Shown here: piece by piece, positions 46,053 through 57,011 of the stretch | How positions within the stretch are numbered: position 1 is the stretch's first letter | Layout of the letters: each line of letters opens with the position of its first letter | Assembly: GCF_001522545.3 (NCBI RefSeq) | Contig: NC_031779.1 | Span: forward strand, 3,644,763-3,708,762 | Length of the DNA: 64,000 bases | DNA from: Parus major | Lineage: Eukaryota; Chordata; Aves; Passeriformes; Paridae | Reading direction: 5' to 3' | The notes under the pieces: generated by a model | What the model was told of the DNA's origin: nothing | The model's input: only the letters and a program-made list of their open reading frames with translations | Database searches by the model: none | Made by a program: the position numbers and the translations under genes

Positions 46053-48686
46053 GTAAGGTGAAAACAGTTCTAAGAGCCACATCAACTAATCACAAAATTC
46101 AGCAACCTGAGACGATTTCTGTATGCTGATCGTGAGCCACTGGAATAAAGATTCTTATGTTTCTTTTTCCTGTCTGGTTATATGTTAGTCTGAATTTACT
46201 GAAAGTTCTAAATTATGATCACATTTGTATCCCAGCATTAATCACAAGTCAAATTACCAGTTTCCTTAAAGAGTCACTTACCAGTAAATTGAATAGCTGT
46301 CTTTAGTCATTGTGACTTTAGTCATTCTCTCAACAAACACAAGAAACTAAAATCTAGGTCTTCCATAGCAGCACTCATGTGCCAGAGCCTTTTGATGGCC
46401 ATCTAAGTTTAAAACCAGATGTCTTATTCCCCACTGACAAAGCTTTAAAGAGCTAACTCAGAGATTAGACCTCAGAGATTATCAGGCCATTTCTCAGGAT
46501 GCCTTGTTAGATGCACAGAAAGGACAATGCCTCTCTGGCAGAAAGAAAGACTGGGCTATGCTGCCATCACTCCCACAAACACATCTGAGCTAGCTTGATA
46601 GCACTGTTGCTATGGTGGTACAAAGTTAACTCAAAAACCACAGCTTAGGTGTTTAGCCAGCTTTTTAAATGGATTTTACAGCCTATTTTGCCTTAGCTAT
46701 ACTATTCCCAGTGTTAAAATAGCCTGTTAAAGGACAAATGTATAAAACCTTTAGTCAGTGCCTTCCATTGTAATTATATTTTCTGCTCTAGTATAGTCTC
46801 TGAAAGGAAATGTCTCCAAAACAGCCATTTTCCATGGATTTTCTTTCTAAAATACAAAAGCAGAGACGAAGAAGCAGAATCATGTTTAAAGCAGCTTAAA
46901 AGGAAATGCTGGGATTCCAGGAAGAGCTGAGAAACATGTGGGTTTGGGATGAAAAGAATCAAGCCAAGAGCTAGCTGGCTACTTCCAGTTTCCACACCAT
47001 AAATTGTTACATTCTTAATATCCAGTCCTCTTTCACATGTAGAAAGAAACTGAATACAGTAGGATGTAGCAGACAAGAGAGAGCTTAGCCAAGGGCACAC
47101 TGTGTCAGGAACCTTTCAGACTCTCTAGTAATGCAAAGAAAAAAGCTGGCACAGGTCCCAGCATCTCTGTAAATCAATACAACTGTTTATTTAAACCAAA
47201 TGGCTGGCAACCATATCAAGCTTTGATAGTTGTAGACATTTCCAAAAGGAAATGAATAAAATTTCAGGAGATCACAGTAAACCCATGTAAGAACAAAAGA
47301 ATTCTTTCCAGCTAAGTTTTATTCATTAGAGAGCATGATTTCAGTTCACTGTTTGAAGCCAAACGACAGGAGTACCCAGTATTAGCAGAATCATTGTAAA
47401 GCCCAACAGCCAACCAGACAGATACTTCTCCTCAACTATTCCTGACTGCAGAAAGTTCCTAAATATATTTGTAGTCATGAATGACATGGGTTTCAGCTTC
47501 TCAGTAATGTGTGAGAATCCAATCCCCAGATTTCATTGCCAAGTGCGTTAAAGACTGGCGTGGACATGTGCAGTGACATACAATCCACTGGATGAGAAGA
47601 TAGACTTGGCATGACTCAGGTCCAAGATTGTCTGTGTACAGGGACAACTGCAACACTAATTTTCTGCAATGTGATACCTCACTCTAATCCAATTTTTCCC
47701 TTTGGGGCCATGACCGCAGATACAGAAACCCTTCACTTAAAAAAGATAGGAAAAAACCCACTTAAGAGGGAGAATTCACATCTTTTTACTTCCCCTCCCA
47801 CCCTGTCCTGGATCACACAAATGTTGGTGGCTCTTGTGATAATGTTTACAGAGATTGCTTTTGTACAGGTGCTTCCTTTCTATCTATTCTCAAGGTTGTT
47901 GTTAGTTTTTAATAACCTCTTGAGAGATGAAAACAGATACTCTTAATAAAAGCTACAACCTTTGACCCTTTTCATCTATGTTGTCACACTTCATTGGAAA
48001 GGTGACAGGGTAGGATAAATTTGACAACTTCAAGTCAGCACGGGGAACATGAGAATAAAGTGTATTCTTTTTATACTGAGTAAGAAAACTGCTTGACTGT
48101 GGGTCAGACTTCCAGCTGGTGCAGGAGGATAACAGAAATCACTTTGGCTTGGCACTGTTTATTGTCAGTAAAATGACAAGAACCTCTCCTCAAACATTTG
48201 TAGCTGGGTGCTGCTGGAAGATTTCTGGTTTGTACAGAACCAAAAAATAAAGACTGAGAAAGTCGTAGATTGTAAAGCAAGAATAAATTATATTTCAGCC
48301 TGCATTTTGTCATAGCTGTTGCAGAAGTCACAGATTCTAACATATTCATATAATCTAAAAAAATCTGTAGTTCCTGACACACATGATGCTTTGCCTATGA
48401 ATATGGTTTCAGAACCGAGATATTTTCACAAGAGGCCTCCTTATCAGGCAACTTCAGGAAGTTAAGAACCACTAGTACTGTAATGTGAGGGTCATGGGTG
48501 GGGAGACAAAGAATCCATGACTCGTGCTCCAGGTGCTCATGAGACAAAACAGCCTCATTTATTATCCAGAACTCACTTAAATACTCAATTTGAATTTCCT
48601 TGGCTAGACAGCCATTGGCTGATGCTTCTCTCCCTGCCCAGCGTCCTGGCCAGTGGTGTGCAGTGGTTCAGACATGAATTAGGCTC

Positions 48687-48688
<2 letters not shown>
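46053..48688. other. Non-coding sequence
   Basis: No gene or repeat family recognised. Confidence 0.5.

Positions 48689-48731
<43 letters not shown>
48689..48731. repeat. (TA)n microsatellite
   Basis: About 21 uninterrupted TA units. Confidence 0.97.
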
Positions 48732-48736
<5 letters not shown>

Positions 48737-51700
48737 GTTAAATTAGATTTGTGTTATATCTAGATTTACTTTGTCCAGTCCAGACCAGCTGCACTGTGAC
48801 ACTACTGCAACACCCTACAACAGCAAAGGCTCCATAGAGCTCTACAGACACAGGATGCCTTTCATGCCATGCCCACTTGATTAAGAACCATGAGGACCAT
48901 CTTGGTATTGCTGAGTCTGGTTTTCAGGAGAAATAAAACCTATCTGGCTGAAGATTACTGACTGCTAAAAGATAGTAGGAAAAAAGCTCTTTGTCACTGT
49001 GTAGTGGAGATCTGTAGGGCATAGACAACGGGCAGCATTAGTAAGTTAAGTGTTTAGTTAGTTCTGCCATTCACTCCTGCACTTTCAGATATTGCTGGGG
49101 CCTCTTGGGCACAGGGATGGTCCTAAAATTGATCCTTTTCTCAGTAAACACTTCTACACTACTATAATTCTCAGTAAAAGACACACTTTGGACATGATTC
49201 AGACACTAATGGTAAGAGGCACCAGAGAAAGAGCAATTAGTTCTGCACTTTTTTTTGTTACTGTGATGTTATTGGTAGAAATTTTGGACAATCAGTCTTT
49301 GGCATTCTAAGCCTGACTATAGCCACAATAATGTAAAGAGAAGGAGGTGTACCACAAGTAAGAGTGCTCCTGCTGGCAGCCTGTAGGACTCTCTCCAACC
49401 TGTCCCTTTCCTGTGCCAAATCATGTGAGTCATGCTTCATGAGAGTGGAAAATTTTGTCGAAATTCAATGCACACAGCAAAATAAGGAGCACTGAAATAT
49501 TTTGGATTAAATGTTAATAATATTGAACTATTGAAATTAATTGTTTTGGTATTTCTTATTTCACAGCATCCTGTACCAGAATTTAATGAAACGCACAATC
49601 TAAAAAATTGAAATGGAACCAAGTGTATCAATGTATTTACAAATATTCTCCACCCTCATCTTCATAGGAAAGGCTAACTTATGCAATTTCTCAAAGTGAG
49701 GTAAGGTCAGCAATTCTGTCTGGAATCCCAGCTCTCTGACATCACCAGCTCCTGAAGTCACAGTGAGTTGAGAGAAATGAAAATTCTGTCAATTTGATGG
49801 CTTCGCTGGGTAGGATTTCCTCTTGTGACTTGCCTTCCTTAGAAGATAGAGAGGGTTCACACCTTTTTAAATGCTGCCTTCCTATTTGTGTTCTAGATTT
49901 TTGTTTTCTCCCTTGAGAGCTGGCATATATAGTTACTACTGAAACAAACTCCCTGCAGTAGTAGAAAGTTAGTATCAAGTTAATATAAAGGATGAAACTT
50001 CAAGAGGAGGCCTTGAGCTCCTTCTTCACATTTCCTGTTTTACTTTACCCTGAAGATGGCTCTGCACCTTCTAGTTAGAAGTTGAGAGCACACAGAAACA
50101 AAAGGTCCTGAAAGATGAAAGTTACACTGAATGGGGATGACTTGAGGCTTAGTTATGGTTTCTGAATAGTTTTTATGTCGTAATTATACTCCATTACTTA
50201 CATCATTACAGTGCTGCCTACACATGCCAGTTCAGAAACCAAAATCCTGCATTATGGTTGATACTGCCTCAGCATATACAAGTGAGTGTCTGCTCCACAT
50301 ACTGGTTTGGTTCAGAAGAAAAGAATCAAGCAGAGGTTTTGTGATGGTAGCATGCAAATACTAGCACTCTCATGCTATTCTGAACTCAAATGTCCAAAAC
50401 CAAAAGCAACTTGTGCACTCCAAGAATGGCCATAAAACAGGTGTGAACTGAGAATATCTGTAATGGTCCAGAGAAAATGGCTCAGTATGTATCCACAATA
50501 GAGAATAAGAAAAAAAATAATGTAAGACACTAAAAATTTTTATTCTGATACTAGTTACAGATAATGCTACAGGACATTGTCTTTATTTAAGTAACATGTC
50601 CTACTTTCCCATGTTTCCTTCCCTATTATTGTTTACTGTCTACATATTACAGATGTCAATGTCTTGATGCTTTTTATGCTCATCAATAAATTACAGGAAG
50701 TTCCTCTCTGATGACCCACAGTGTACACAGTAACAATGTTATGCCACACTTCAGAAATATACAGCCACTGAAAAAACCTGTAAGAGTCAAAAGTGACTGC
50801 GAGGCTGTGGCTTATATGCTATCCTAATCTGTTTTGCTCTACCAAGGGTTCCTATCACAGAAGCAAAAAAAAAGCAAAATAACACTTATCATCAACTGCC
50901 TGAACTTACAGTTTAGTCATGGAAATCAGAAACATTATTCTAGTCTATTCTAGTATTCAGCACAGAATATTCTATTCTCTACCATTTTCTGTGGTAGAGG
51001 TGTAGCAAAGCTCAGCTCTGTTCCCTCACAGCTGAGCTCAGGAAGCCCTCTCCTACTTGCACATTCAGTCATAACCTTGAAAGATATACTGAGAAGGCAA
51101 ATCAAAATGTTCCCCACCCAGGGCAGGAAAAAGAAAATTCCTAACAAACCATTTCCCAACCCTTTCCTCAGGGTCTATTTCCAAATCCCATATTAATATA
51201 TAAGATATGCCAATTCAAAGAGCAAAGCACCAAACTCCCTCATCTGCCCTTCCTGCCTAAGGATCAGGAAGGAAAGGGGAACACCCTTCTTCTGATAACC
51301 TCAGCCCCAGAGGCTGCTTGTTTGCCCAACACCTTTAACTTGGCTGTAATGTGACCCAGAGCACGCCAACTATTCACTGTACAGACCTTGGCTCACATCC
51401 TGAGCATGAAAATGAAGGCATGAACACCACCTAGGAGGTTTTTGCTTAATCATTCAGCTATGCAGACACAGGATCCTTACAAGCAAACCACTCTGGACAG
51501 AAGAAGAATACTTATTCTGGAAGAAAAAGAATTCTTAATACTCTTTTCTAAAAACACAATTAGAGATGTTTCCTCTAGAAAAATCAACCTTCTTGTCTCA
51601 AACGGGAATTTAATATTGTCATTTTTATTTTTTGAATGAATTTGTGTGGTCAAGCTATAGTTTTGAAAGGAAACCTAATCCATATAAAGCTAGGAAAAAT

Positions 51701-52084
51701 GTGAAATATAATCTAAGAATGTGTTCCAGAGCAAAGACTAGATCAATAGAGAGATCCTCCAGGACAGAAAAAGCAGCTCAATTTGATTCATTATGCACAA
51801 ACTAAACAAGATATCCCTGGAAGAGAACTAGGGAGACCTGCTCAGTTGGCTCCAGTTTCAGATGGCTAGCATGCCTCCTGCTTTATTGATATTTCATATA
51901 CAATAATGCATTTAAGAAGAAAGTTAAACTGTGCCTAAAAAAAAATAAAATAGAAGGCATGAAAACAAATATTTTAAATCATATGGAACTAATTGGTTGG
52001 AAGAGAGGGTTGCCTTTAAAAGACTTTTGAAAAATTCACTTTCTCTTTCAAACTCTTTTAGGGTTTTACACAAACCTCTCTACA
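48732..52084. other. Non-coding sequence
   Basis: No gene recognised. An open frame at 51442-51639 looks protein-like but lacks a donor and does not fit the phase of the other candidates. Confidence 0.45.
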
Positions 52085-53187
52085 CTTGAAAATAAAAAGG
52101 GTTCCATTCTGGTAATGTTTCTCCATGATCATTAAAAGTCACAGGAGCTGCGAGTGGAGCAGATTTTTATCCCAGATTTCTGTTTCCCCAACCTCCCATC
52201 TCCAGGCTGTGGAGTGCCCTGGGAACCAGCAAAGGAGAGGGGGCAGGTGGGGCTGCAGAGGGGCAGGAGGGATCAGAGGAGAGATCAGAGAAGGGATCAG
52301 AGAAGGGGTCAGAGAAGGGATCAGAGAAGGGGTCAGAGGAGGGGTCAGAGGAGGGGTCAGAGGAGGGGTCAGAGGAGGGGTCAGAGGAGGGGTCAGAGGT
52401 GGGATCAGAGGAGGGATCAGAGGTGGAATAACTTGTGAGAGAAACACCCCTGGGAGGTGGGGCTGAGGTGGACAGGGGAGGGTCTGGGGGACCAGGAGGG
52501 GGAATGTCCTTAAGGAAGAAGGGGTTGAGAAGGGGAGAAGAAGGGGTTGTGGAAAGAAGCAGCAGGAGTTGGGTGTTTCACCATGTGCTCATCACCGGTT
52601 TGTGACCCCTGGGTACCCGGTGGAGCAGTGGGGAAGGGGCCAGCTATGCGTTCTCCTCCATTTTGTGCACTCCAAGGACTACTAGGAGGGAAGGAAGGGG
52701 AATAATGGGTATAAGAAGGGGTAGGAGATGGAGCTGCAAAATGAACTACCTTGGGGGTTTGAACTGGGGTAATGGGTTTTAGGGAAGAATCTCCTGCAGC
52801 TTGGCCAGGGCTGCAAGAGCATAAATGCTGGGAGAAGCCCCCCAGCTTAGGGTGAGAGGGTTGGGGTAAAGAAATAGGGTTAGCTGGGGTAGAATTTGGT
52901 GGGCATTTTTCTATTTCCCCTTTTTCAGTGAGTGCTAGCCTAATTAAAACAAATAAAGAAATTAACTTTGCTGCAGAAGTGTCTCATTGACTCAGTCAAT
53001 TTTGTTCCCACTGTTCCAAAATGAATCAGAAGATACATCTGAGGGGGACACTTGAGGGAAGTGTAGAAAAACCCAATGAATTATCTTTTTTTAACTTTTC
53101 CTTAGAAAACGGTTTCCCCCTCGCCTCTAGGACTCCAACAACTTGGATAAAAATTCCTCTTTGTGCCACAGACAATTTGGCACCCAT
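52085..53187 (-). pseudogene. Broken retroviral gag (matrix to capsid onset)
   Basis: The minus-strand ATG at 53187-53185 opens MGAKLSVAQRG, with Gly at position 2 as in myristoylated matrix proteins. A frame break at a run of seven A near 53091, stops around 52990-53040, and expansion of a short repeat in the proline/serine-rich middle disable it. Sequence near 52110-52090 resembles the start of a betaretroviral capsid, and the homology then ends. The gene is non-functional. Confidence 0.6.
52268..52424. repeat. 12-bp minisatellite inside gag remnant
   Basis: About 13 units of GGGGTCAGAGGA and close variants (GGGATCAGAGAA). The period is a multiple of three, so all frames stay open and give long spurious open frames. 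Confidence 0.95.
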
Positions 53188-53284
53188 TTTACACCCGATG
53201 TTCTGTCTGTCTGCCACACCCATTCCACCGACAGCCGCAGGAAAAGCACAGTCCAGAACTTTTGCCTGGGATGGGACTTCCCTG

Positions 53285-53460
53285 CCCATTCCCACCCGGT
53301 TCCCTGCCCACTCCCACCCGGTTCCCTGCCCACTCCCACCCGGTTCCCTGCCCATTCCCATCCGGTTCCCTGCCCATTCCCACCCGGTTCCCTGCCCACT
53401 CCCACCCGGTTCCCTGCCCACTCCCACCCAGTTCCCTACTCATTCCCACCTGGTTCCCTG
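53285..53460. repeat. 22-bp minisatellite in retroviral leader
   Basis: Eight units of CCCATTCCCACCCGGTTCCC plus TG, with single-base variants. The period is not a multiple of three, so each frame repeats every 66 bp. Confidence 0.95.
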
Positions 53461-53675
53461 CTCTCCCGCCGCGGGGGTTTCAGTCCTCTGGTTGCTTGTG
53501 GCGTCGTCCTGACCTGAAGAAGCAGCCCCCTGGTGCACAGGGGTTATTGCTTCTGTCCTCAAAAGTCTTCAGCTGAAAACAGCGGAGTCACGTTCCTGGG
53601 GTGTCTGACATCCCAATAGCGATCAGAAACTCACTTTCCGTGGGTCCTCTGCCCCCTGCCTTGGAGTGAGGGGAA

Positions 53676-53694
53676 GGCCCCACGTCTGGGCATA
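53676..53694 (-). other. Degenerate tRNA-Lys primer-binding site
   Basis: The minus strand reads TGCCCAGACGTGGGGCC. This matches the complement of the tRNA-Lys (CUU type) 3' region, GCCCAACGTGGGGC, with one extra G. It lies just inside the inferred LTR end. Confidence 0.5.
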
Positions 53695-53697
53695 GTC

Positions 53698-54539
53698 TGA
53701 CACAGGCCAGGGATTTCCCGGGCCTGCTCAGATCGGTTTTCTATTTCTCTCTGGCTCGGGCCAGGAGGGGCCCGAACCAAGGCTGCTGTTTGAGCCCCAG
53801 CTCGGGTTTGACTTTTCAGCCCTTTGAACACGCGTCTCTGAGGTCAGGCGAAGGAATGAGGGGAGGACTCTTCTGGTTTGCAATTCACATATTCTGTAAG
53901 GAGAAATCCAGGAGGAATGACAAAGGATAGGGGGTCTGACCGTCTCCTTTTAAAGGGTTAACGCCTCGGGGGGTTGGGAATTGTGAGAGCCAGTTAGAAA
54001 TTACAGCTGGCGGGCACACAAACTTTCCACAAATAAAATACCGACAGGTAAAGATAAACAGTAACGGAGATAGGAATTCTCTAATTAATTTCCGAGGATT
54101 AGGGGCTTTTCGAAGACGGGGTGGAGCCGCGGGGCAGGGATCCACTGGACGAGCCTGTGCCGCTGGAGCCCAGGGAAACACACGGGGAAAAGCGGCAGAG
54201 ACACCGCGCCGGGGCCGGAGGAACAAAAAGCGGATCGGCAGCGGATCGCCCGCCCGGGCCCCGACAACAAAGGAGCAGCTCCCCCTCGGCTGTGCGGACC
54301 GGCCGGAGGGAAAATGGACACAGACACAGCACGGGGAGAAACGCGAGCTGGAGCCGGAGCCCGGGGTCTTGTGGGCCAGGGCCCGTGAGGGAGCGAACCC
54401 GCTGAGGGGGAAGGCGGCGGCGGCGGCGGCGCGGGAAGGGGAAGGGCGGGGAACACCCCAGCCACGGCCGAAGGGAAAAAAAACCCCCACACATAAAAGC
54501 CTCCAATCCAGCTGGCAAACTAAAGAGCCCACCACAACA
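53698..54539 (-). repeat. Long GC-rich LTR (ERVK-like)
   Basis: The minus strand starts TGTTGTGGTGGGCTC. The distal half is CpG-rich and includes a (CGG)6 run near 54415-54432. A TTTAAAAGG TATA-like box lies near 53948-53956. At about 840 bp it is long for the class. Its high CpG content in AT-rich surroundings suggests a fairly young or protected insertion. Confidence 0.55.
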
Positions 54540-54589
54540 GAGCTGGAGTCACAGTGAGTCGACTGCAACAAGTGGTAGGCAAGGCAATG

Positions 54590-55370
54590 AGAGTCCCAGA
54601 AGGAGGAGACAAAAGGGTTGACCTGGACAAAGGAAGGGAAGTGAGGGGCGGGATGAGTGAGCAGATCAGTACAGGGCAGTGGAGGGAAGGAAGGCTAGGG
54701 GAAGGCTCCCGACTGGACAGCAGGGCAATACAAGGTGTGGGGAAACAAGGCAGGGCAAAGGAAGGGACAGGAATGGCAAGGAAATGCAAAGGAGGTGTAG
54801 GCCTGGCAAGGCATGGAGAAGGGGAGGAGGCAGGTCAAGAGTGGGGCATGCAGGAGAATGCAAAGCTAAGGAGGTTTAGCAGGGCAAGGCCAGGAAACTG
54901 TTGGATTGCCAAAGCAAGTGACAGGTACATTGAAGGATTGCTGGTACACAAAAGCAGCCAGCACAGACTGCTCTGTGTGGCCTTGATCTTGCATGGGCCA
55001 TCTCTAATCTGCACCTAAAACACTTGGGTTACCTGCTTTCCTTGGGATGCAAAAGAGCTGTCATTCTGGTCCTGAAGCCCAAGGGTGAAACGAGAATTTT
55101 GTGTCCAAAATTCAAGACAGGTGCCAGAAGAAAGCTGCCAGGACAGGTGGGTGTGCTTGCTCCTCTGGGCTTCCTGTGACATGCTCCTGAAACACTGGAG
55201 GTACCTGAAAGCCTTGAGAGTCCTGGGAGGAGCAGGCAGGGCAAGACAAGTTAAATTCCACAAAAAGAGGGGTATTGAATTCCAGGTGGGGGACGGGTGA
55301 GAAAGGTAATACAAGGCAGGGGAGAGGTTCAAGGGCAAGGCAAGAAAAGTTCTGCACTGGTGAGAAAGGA
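54590..55370. repeat. Purine-rich (G/A) low-complexity tract
   Basis: The plus strand is dominated by GGAAGG, GGCAAGG and GGAGG words, with few C or T. Irregular, without a clear period. Confidence 0.6.
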
Positions 55371-56890
55371 AACCTGCAAGAGAGCAGGATGCATGTTTTC
55401 CCAAAAGCAAGTTTTTTGCGTGTCAATAATCACTAGTGTATGGATTGATCTTCAGGCATTTGGCCAAAATGCCACATAAGGGAAATGGCAGTTTGACTGA
55501 AATCTGTCATGGAGGGTCCAACACTTGAATCAGAAGCTGACTCTCCATTGTCTACACTTGAAATAAGCTCATTCTTTCCTAAGGTAGAAAAGGAAACATA
55601 AGTCTTTGAAGATGTTTTCCTGAGGCAGCATTTTCCCTTTGTTTTTTATTTTACTCCACTCCTGTTAAGAAGTAGCTCCAGCTACAATGCCTTAATAACT
55701 GTGAAAGTCCTGATTTTGGTCTCACAAGCCATTTCATGCCAATATGATCTTTGAGACTTGAGAAGTAGGCCCAGGATCCTGAAGATGCATGTTTTTAAAA
55801 CTGACACAGGCCTGTGCAGATCGATGGAGATCATTCACACTTCAGAACCATTGCTGTGGTAAAAAAGGAGTTTACATACAGCCGTGGTTCATTGCACCTG
55901 TGTCTTCTCCCCTCTGTGAATGCTAAAAGGCTGCCTGCTTTTATTAAAGCTGCTGCTGGCTGCATACAAAATTCAGTGTTTATTTTAACACAAGTGGAAG
56001 AGCTGCCACAAATGGCAGTGCACAATCATCTAAGTGAAGGAATGGCAAACGTGGGCATAGGGAGAGAATCCCCTGATGGAATTTAGTCTTTAGGAGAGAG
56101 CCAGGAGTTGTGCAGCCCTCCATCTCCTTTAGGGTACCAGTTTAAGGGTGAGGTCTTGGCAGACAGCTTCTGAAGAAAGGCAAAAGCATCAGAGGGAGCT
56201 CAGAGCTGCATCAGCCCTGGCAGATGCAGTTCCATAGCCATACTTGGCATTTCTCACTAGGTCAAACTTCTGGCTGCTTTCTATGCTGAATAAGGAAGTG
56301 TGAGTGAACACTGCCTCATGTTGCCCTTCTCATATTGGGATTATTTGAAATCTCAGACAATGGCAGAACAAGTCAAAATTAGCAAAATACTGTGATAGCA
56401 ATTTTCATTAAGGCACTTGCTCTTCCTGGCTGAAATTTTTGATACCAGAAAATACCTTTTTTGAAAGTATTTCTCCATAGCAGTCAGAATGGGAAAAACT
56501 GTAAATAACAGAGAAATTTAGATTATGTCTGAAATTGAACAACTACCCTCAAAACCTGCTGTTATAGAAAACTTCATGGAAAGCAAAACTCTGATCTTTT
56601 GTCATTAACCCCATTTATAAACTGAGTCTCACACCCTCCCACATTTCCTTATCCAATGTTAACTTGCCTTTTAAAGGGCAGTGAAAATTTTCTTGTCCAT
56701 TGTTACTGATGACAAATATTAACTCATCTATTTCTAACATCCCATTTATTGAGTTTGATTTTTAACATATCCCTTAATATGGAAATACTTTTACTCCTTC
56801 TGAATGTTTATCTGGTATTCCTGTGACAGGGGTTAATCCTGGCATTCATTTTTGTATGCAATTAATCCACTTAATGGGCATTTTTATGAG
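55371..56890. other. Non-coding sequence
   Basis: No gene or repeat recognised upstream of the candidate exon at 56891. Confidence 0.45.
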
Positions 56891-57011
56891 AGGCTGAAGA
56901 AACGTTATAGTGAACTACTCACTTCACACAAAGAGATGGACATCTACACAGCTGCTGGTCGTGTCAAACTGGAGCTCAAAGAAGCAATCAGGACACATAT
57001 TTCTCTGCCAA
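56891..57011 (+). CDS. Candidate internal exon, 40 codons, unrecognised helical protein
   Basis: A 121-nt segment has a consensus GTATGT donor at 57012 and an acceptor (TTTTTATGAG at 56890; weak pyrimidine tract). The frame encodes RLKKRYSELLTSHKEMDIYT then AAGRVKLELKEAIRTHISLP, which has the amphipathic, charged look of a real helical protein. It leaves in phase 1, and joining to the exon at 60071 completes a codon and stays open. I do not recognise the family. The upstream AG at 56829-56830 is excluded because a TAA would follow in frame. Confidence 0.45.

Larger units (their letters stand above)
52085..54539 (-). mobile_element. 5' end of an antisense ERVK-like (class II) provirus
   Basis: On the minus strand the order is: GC-rich LTR (54539 to about 53698), a primer-binding-site-like sequence complementary to tRNA-Lys (about 53694-53676), a leader with a 22-bp tandem array, then a gag start at 53187 reaching into the start of capsid near 52100, where homology stops. 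The rest of the provirus and the 3' LTR are absent here. The class call rests on the Lys-type primer site and a betaretrovirus-like gag layout (myristoylation start, proline-rich middle, capsid onset with HGETLPEWNP). All of this was judged by eye. Confidence 0.65.

Noticed and set aside
51442..51639. Open frame with protein-like text (DPYKQTTLDRRRILILEE)
   Set aside because: An acceptor-like site exists, but there is no donor; entry phase 1 does not fit the exon at 45821-46052, and the tail turns into hydrophobic noise.
52125..52466. Gly/Arg-rich 113-codon repeat protein on the plus strand
   Set aside because: Produced by the 12-bp minisatellite, whose period is a multiple of three; no start or splice context.
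53021..53576. His/Pro-rich repeat frames on the plus strand
   Set aside because: Produced by the 22-bp minisatellite in the retroviral leader; all three frames show the same shifted repeat.
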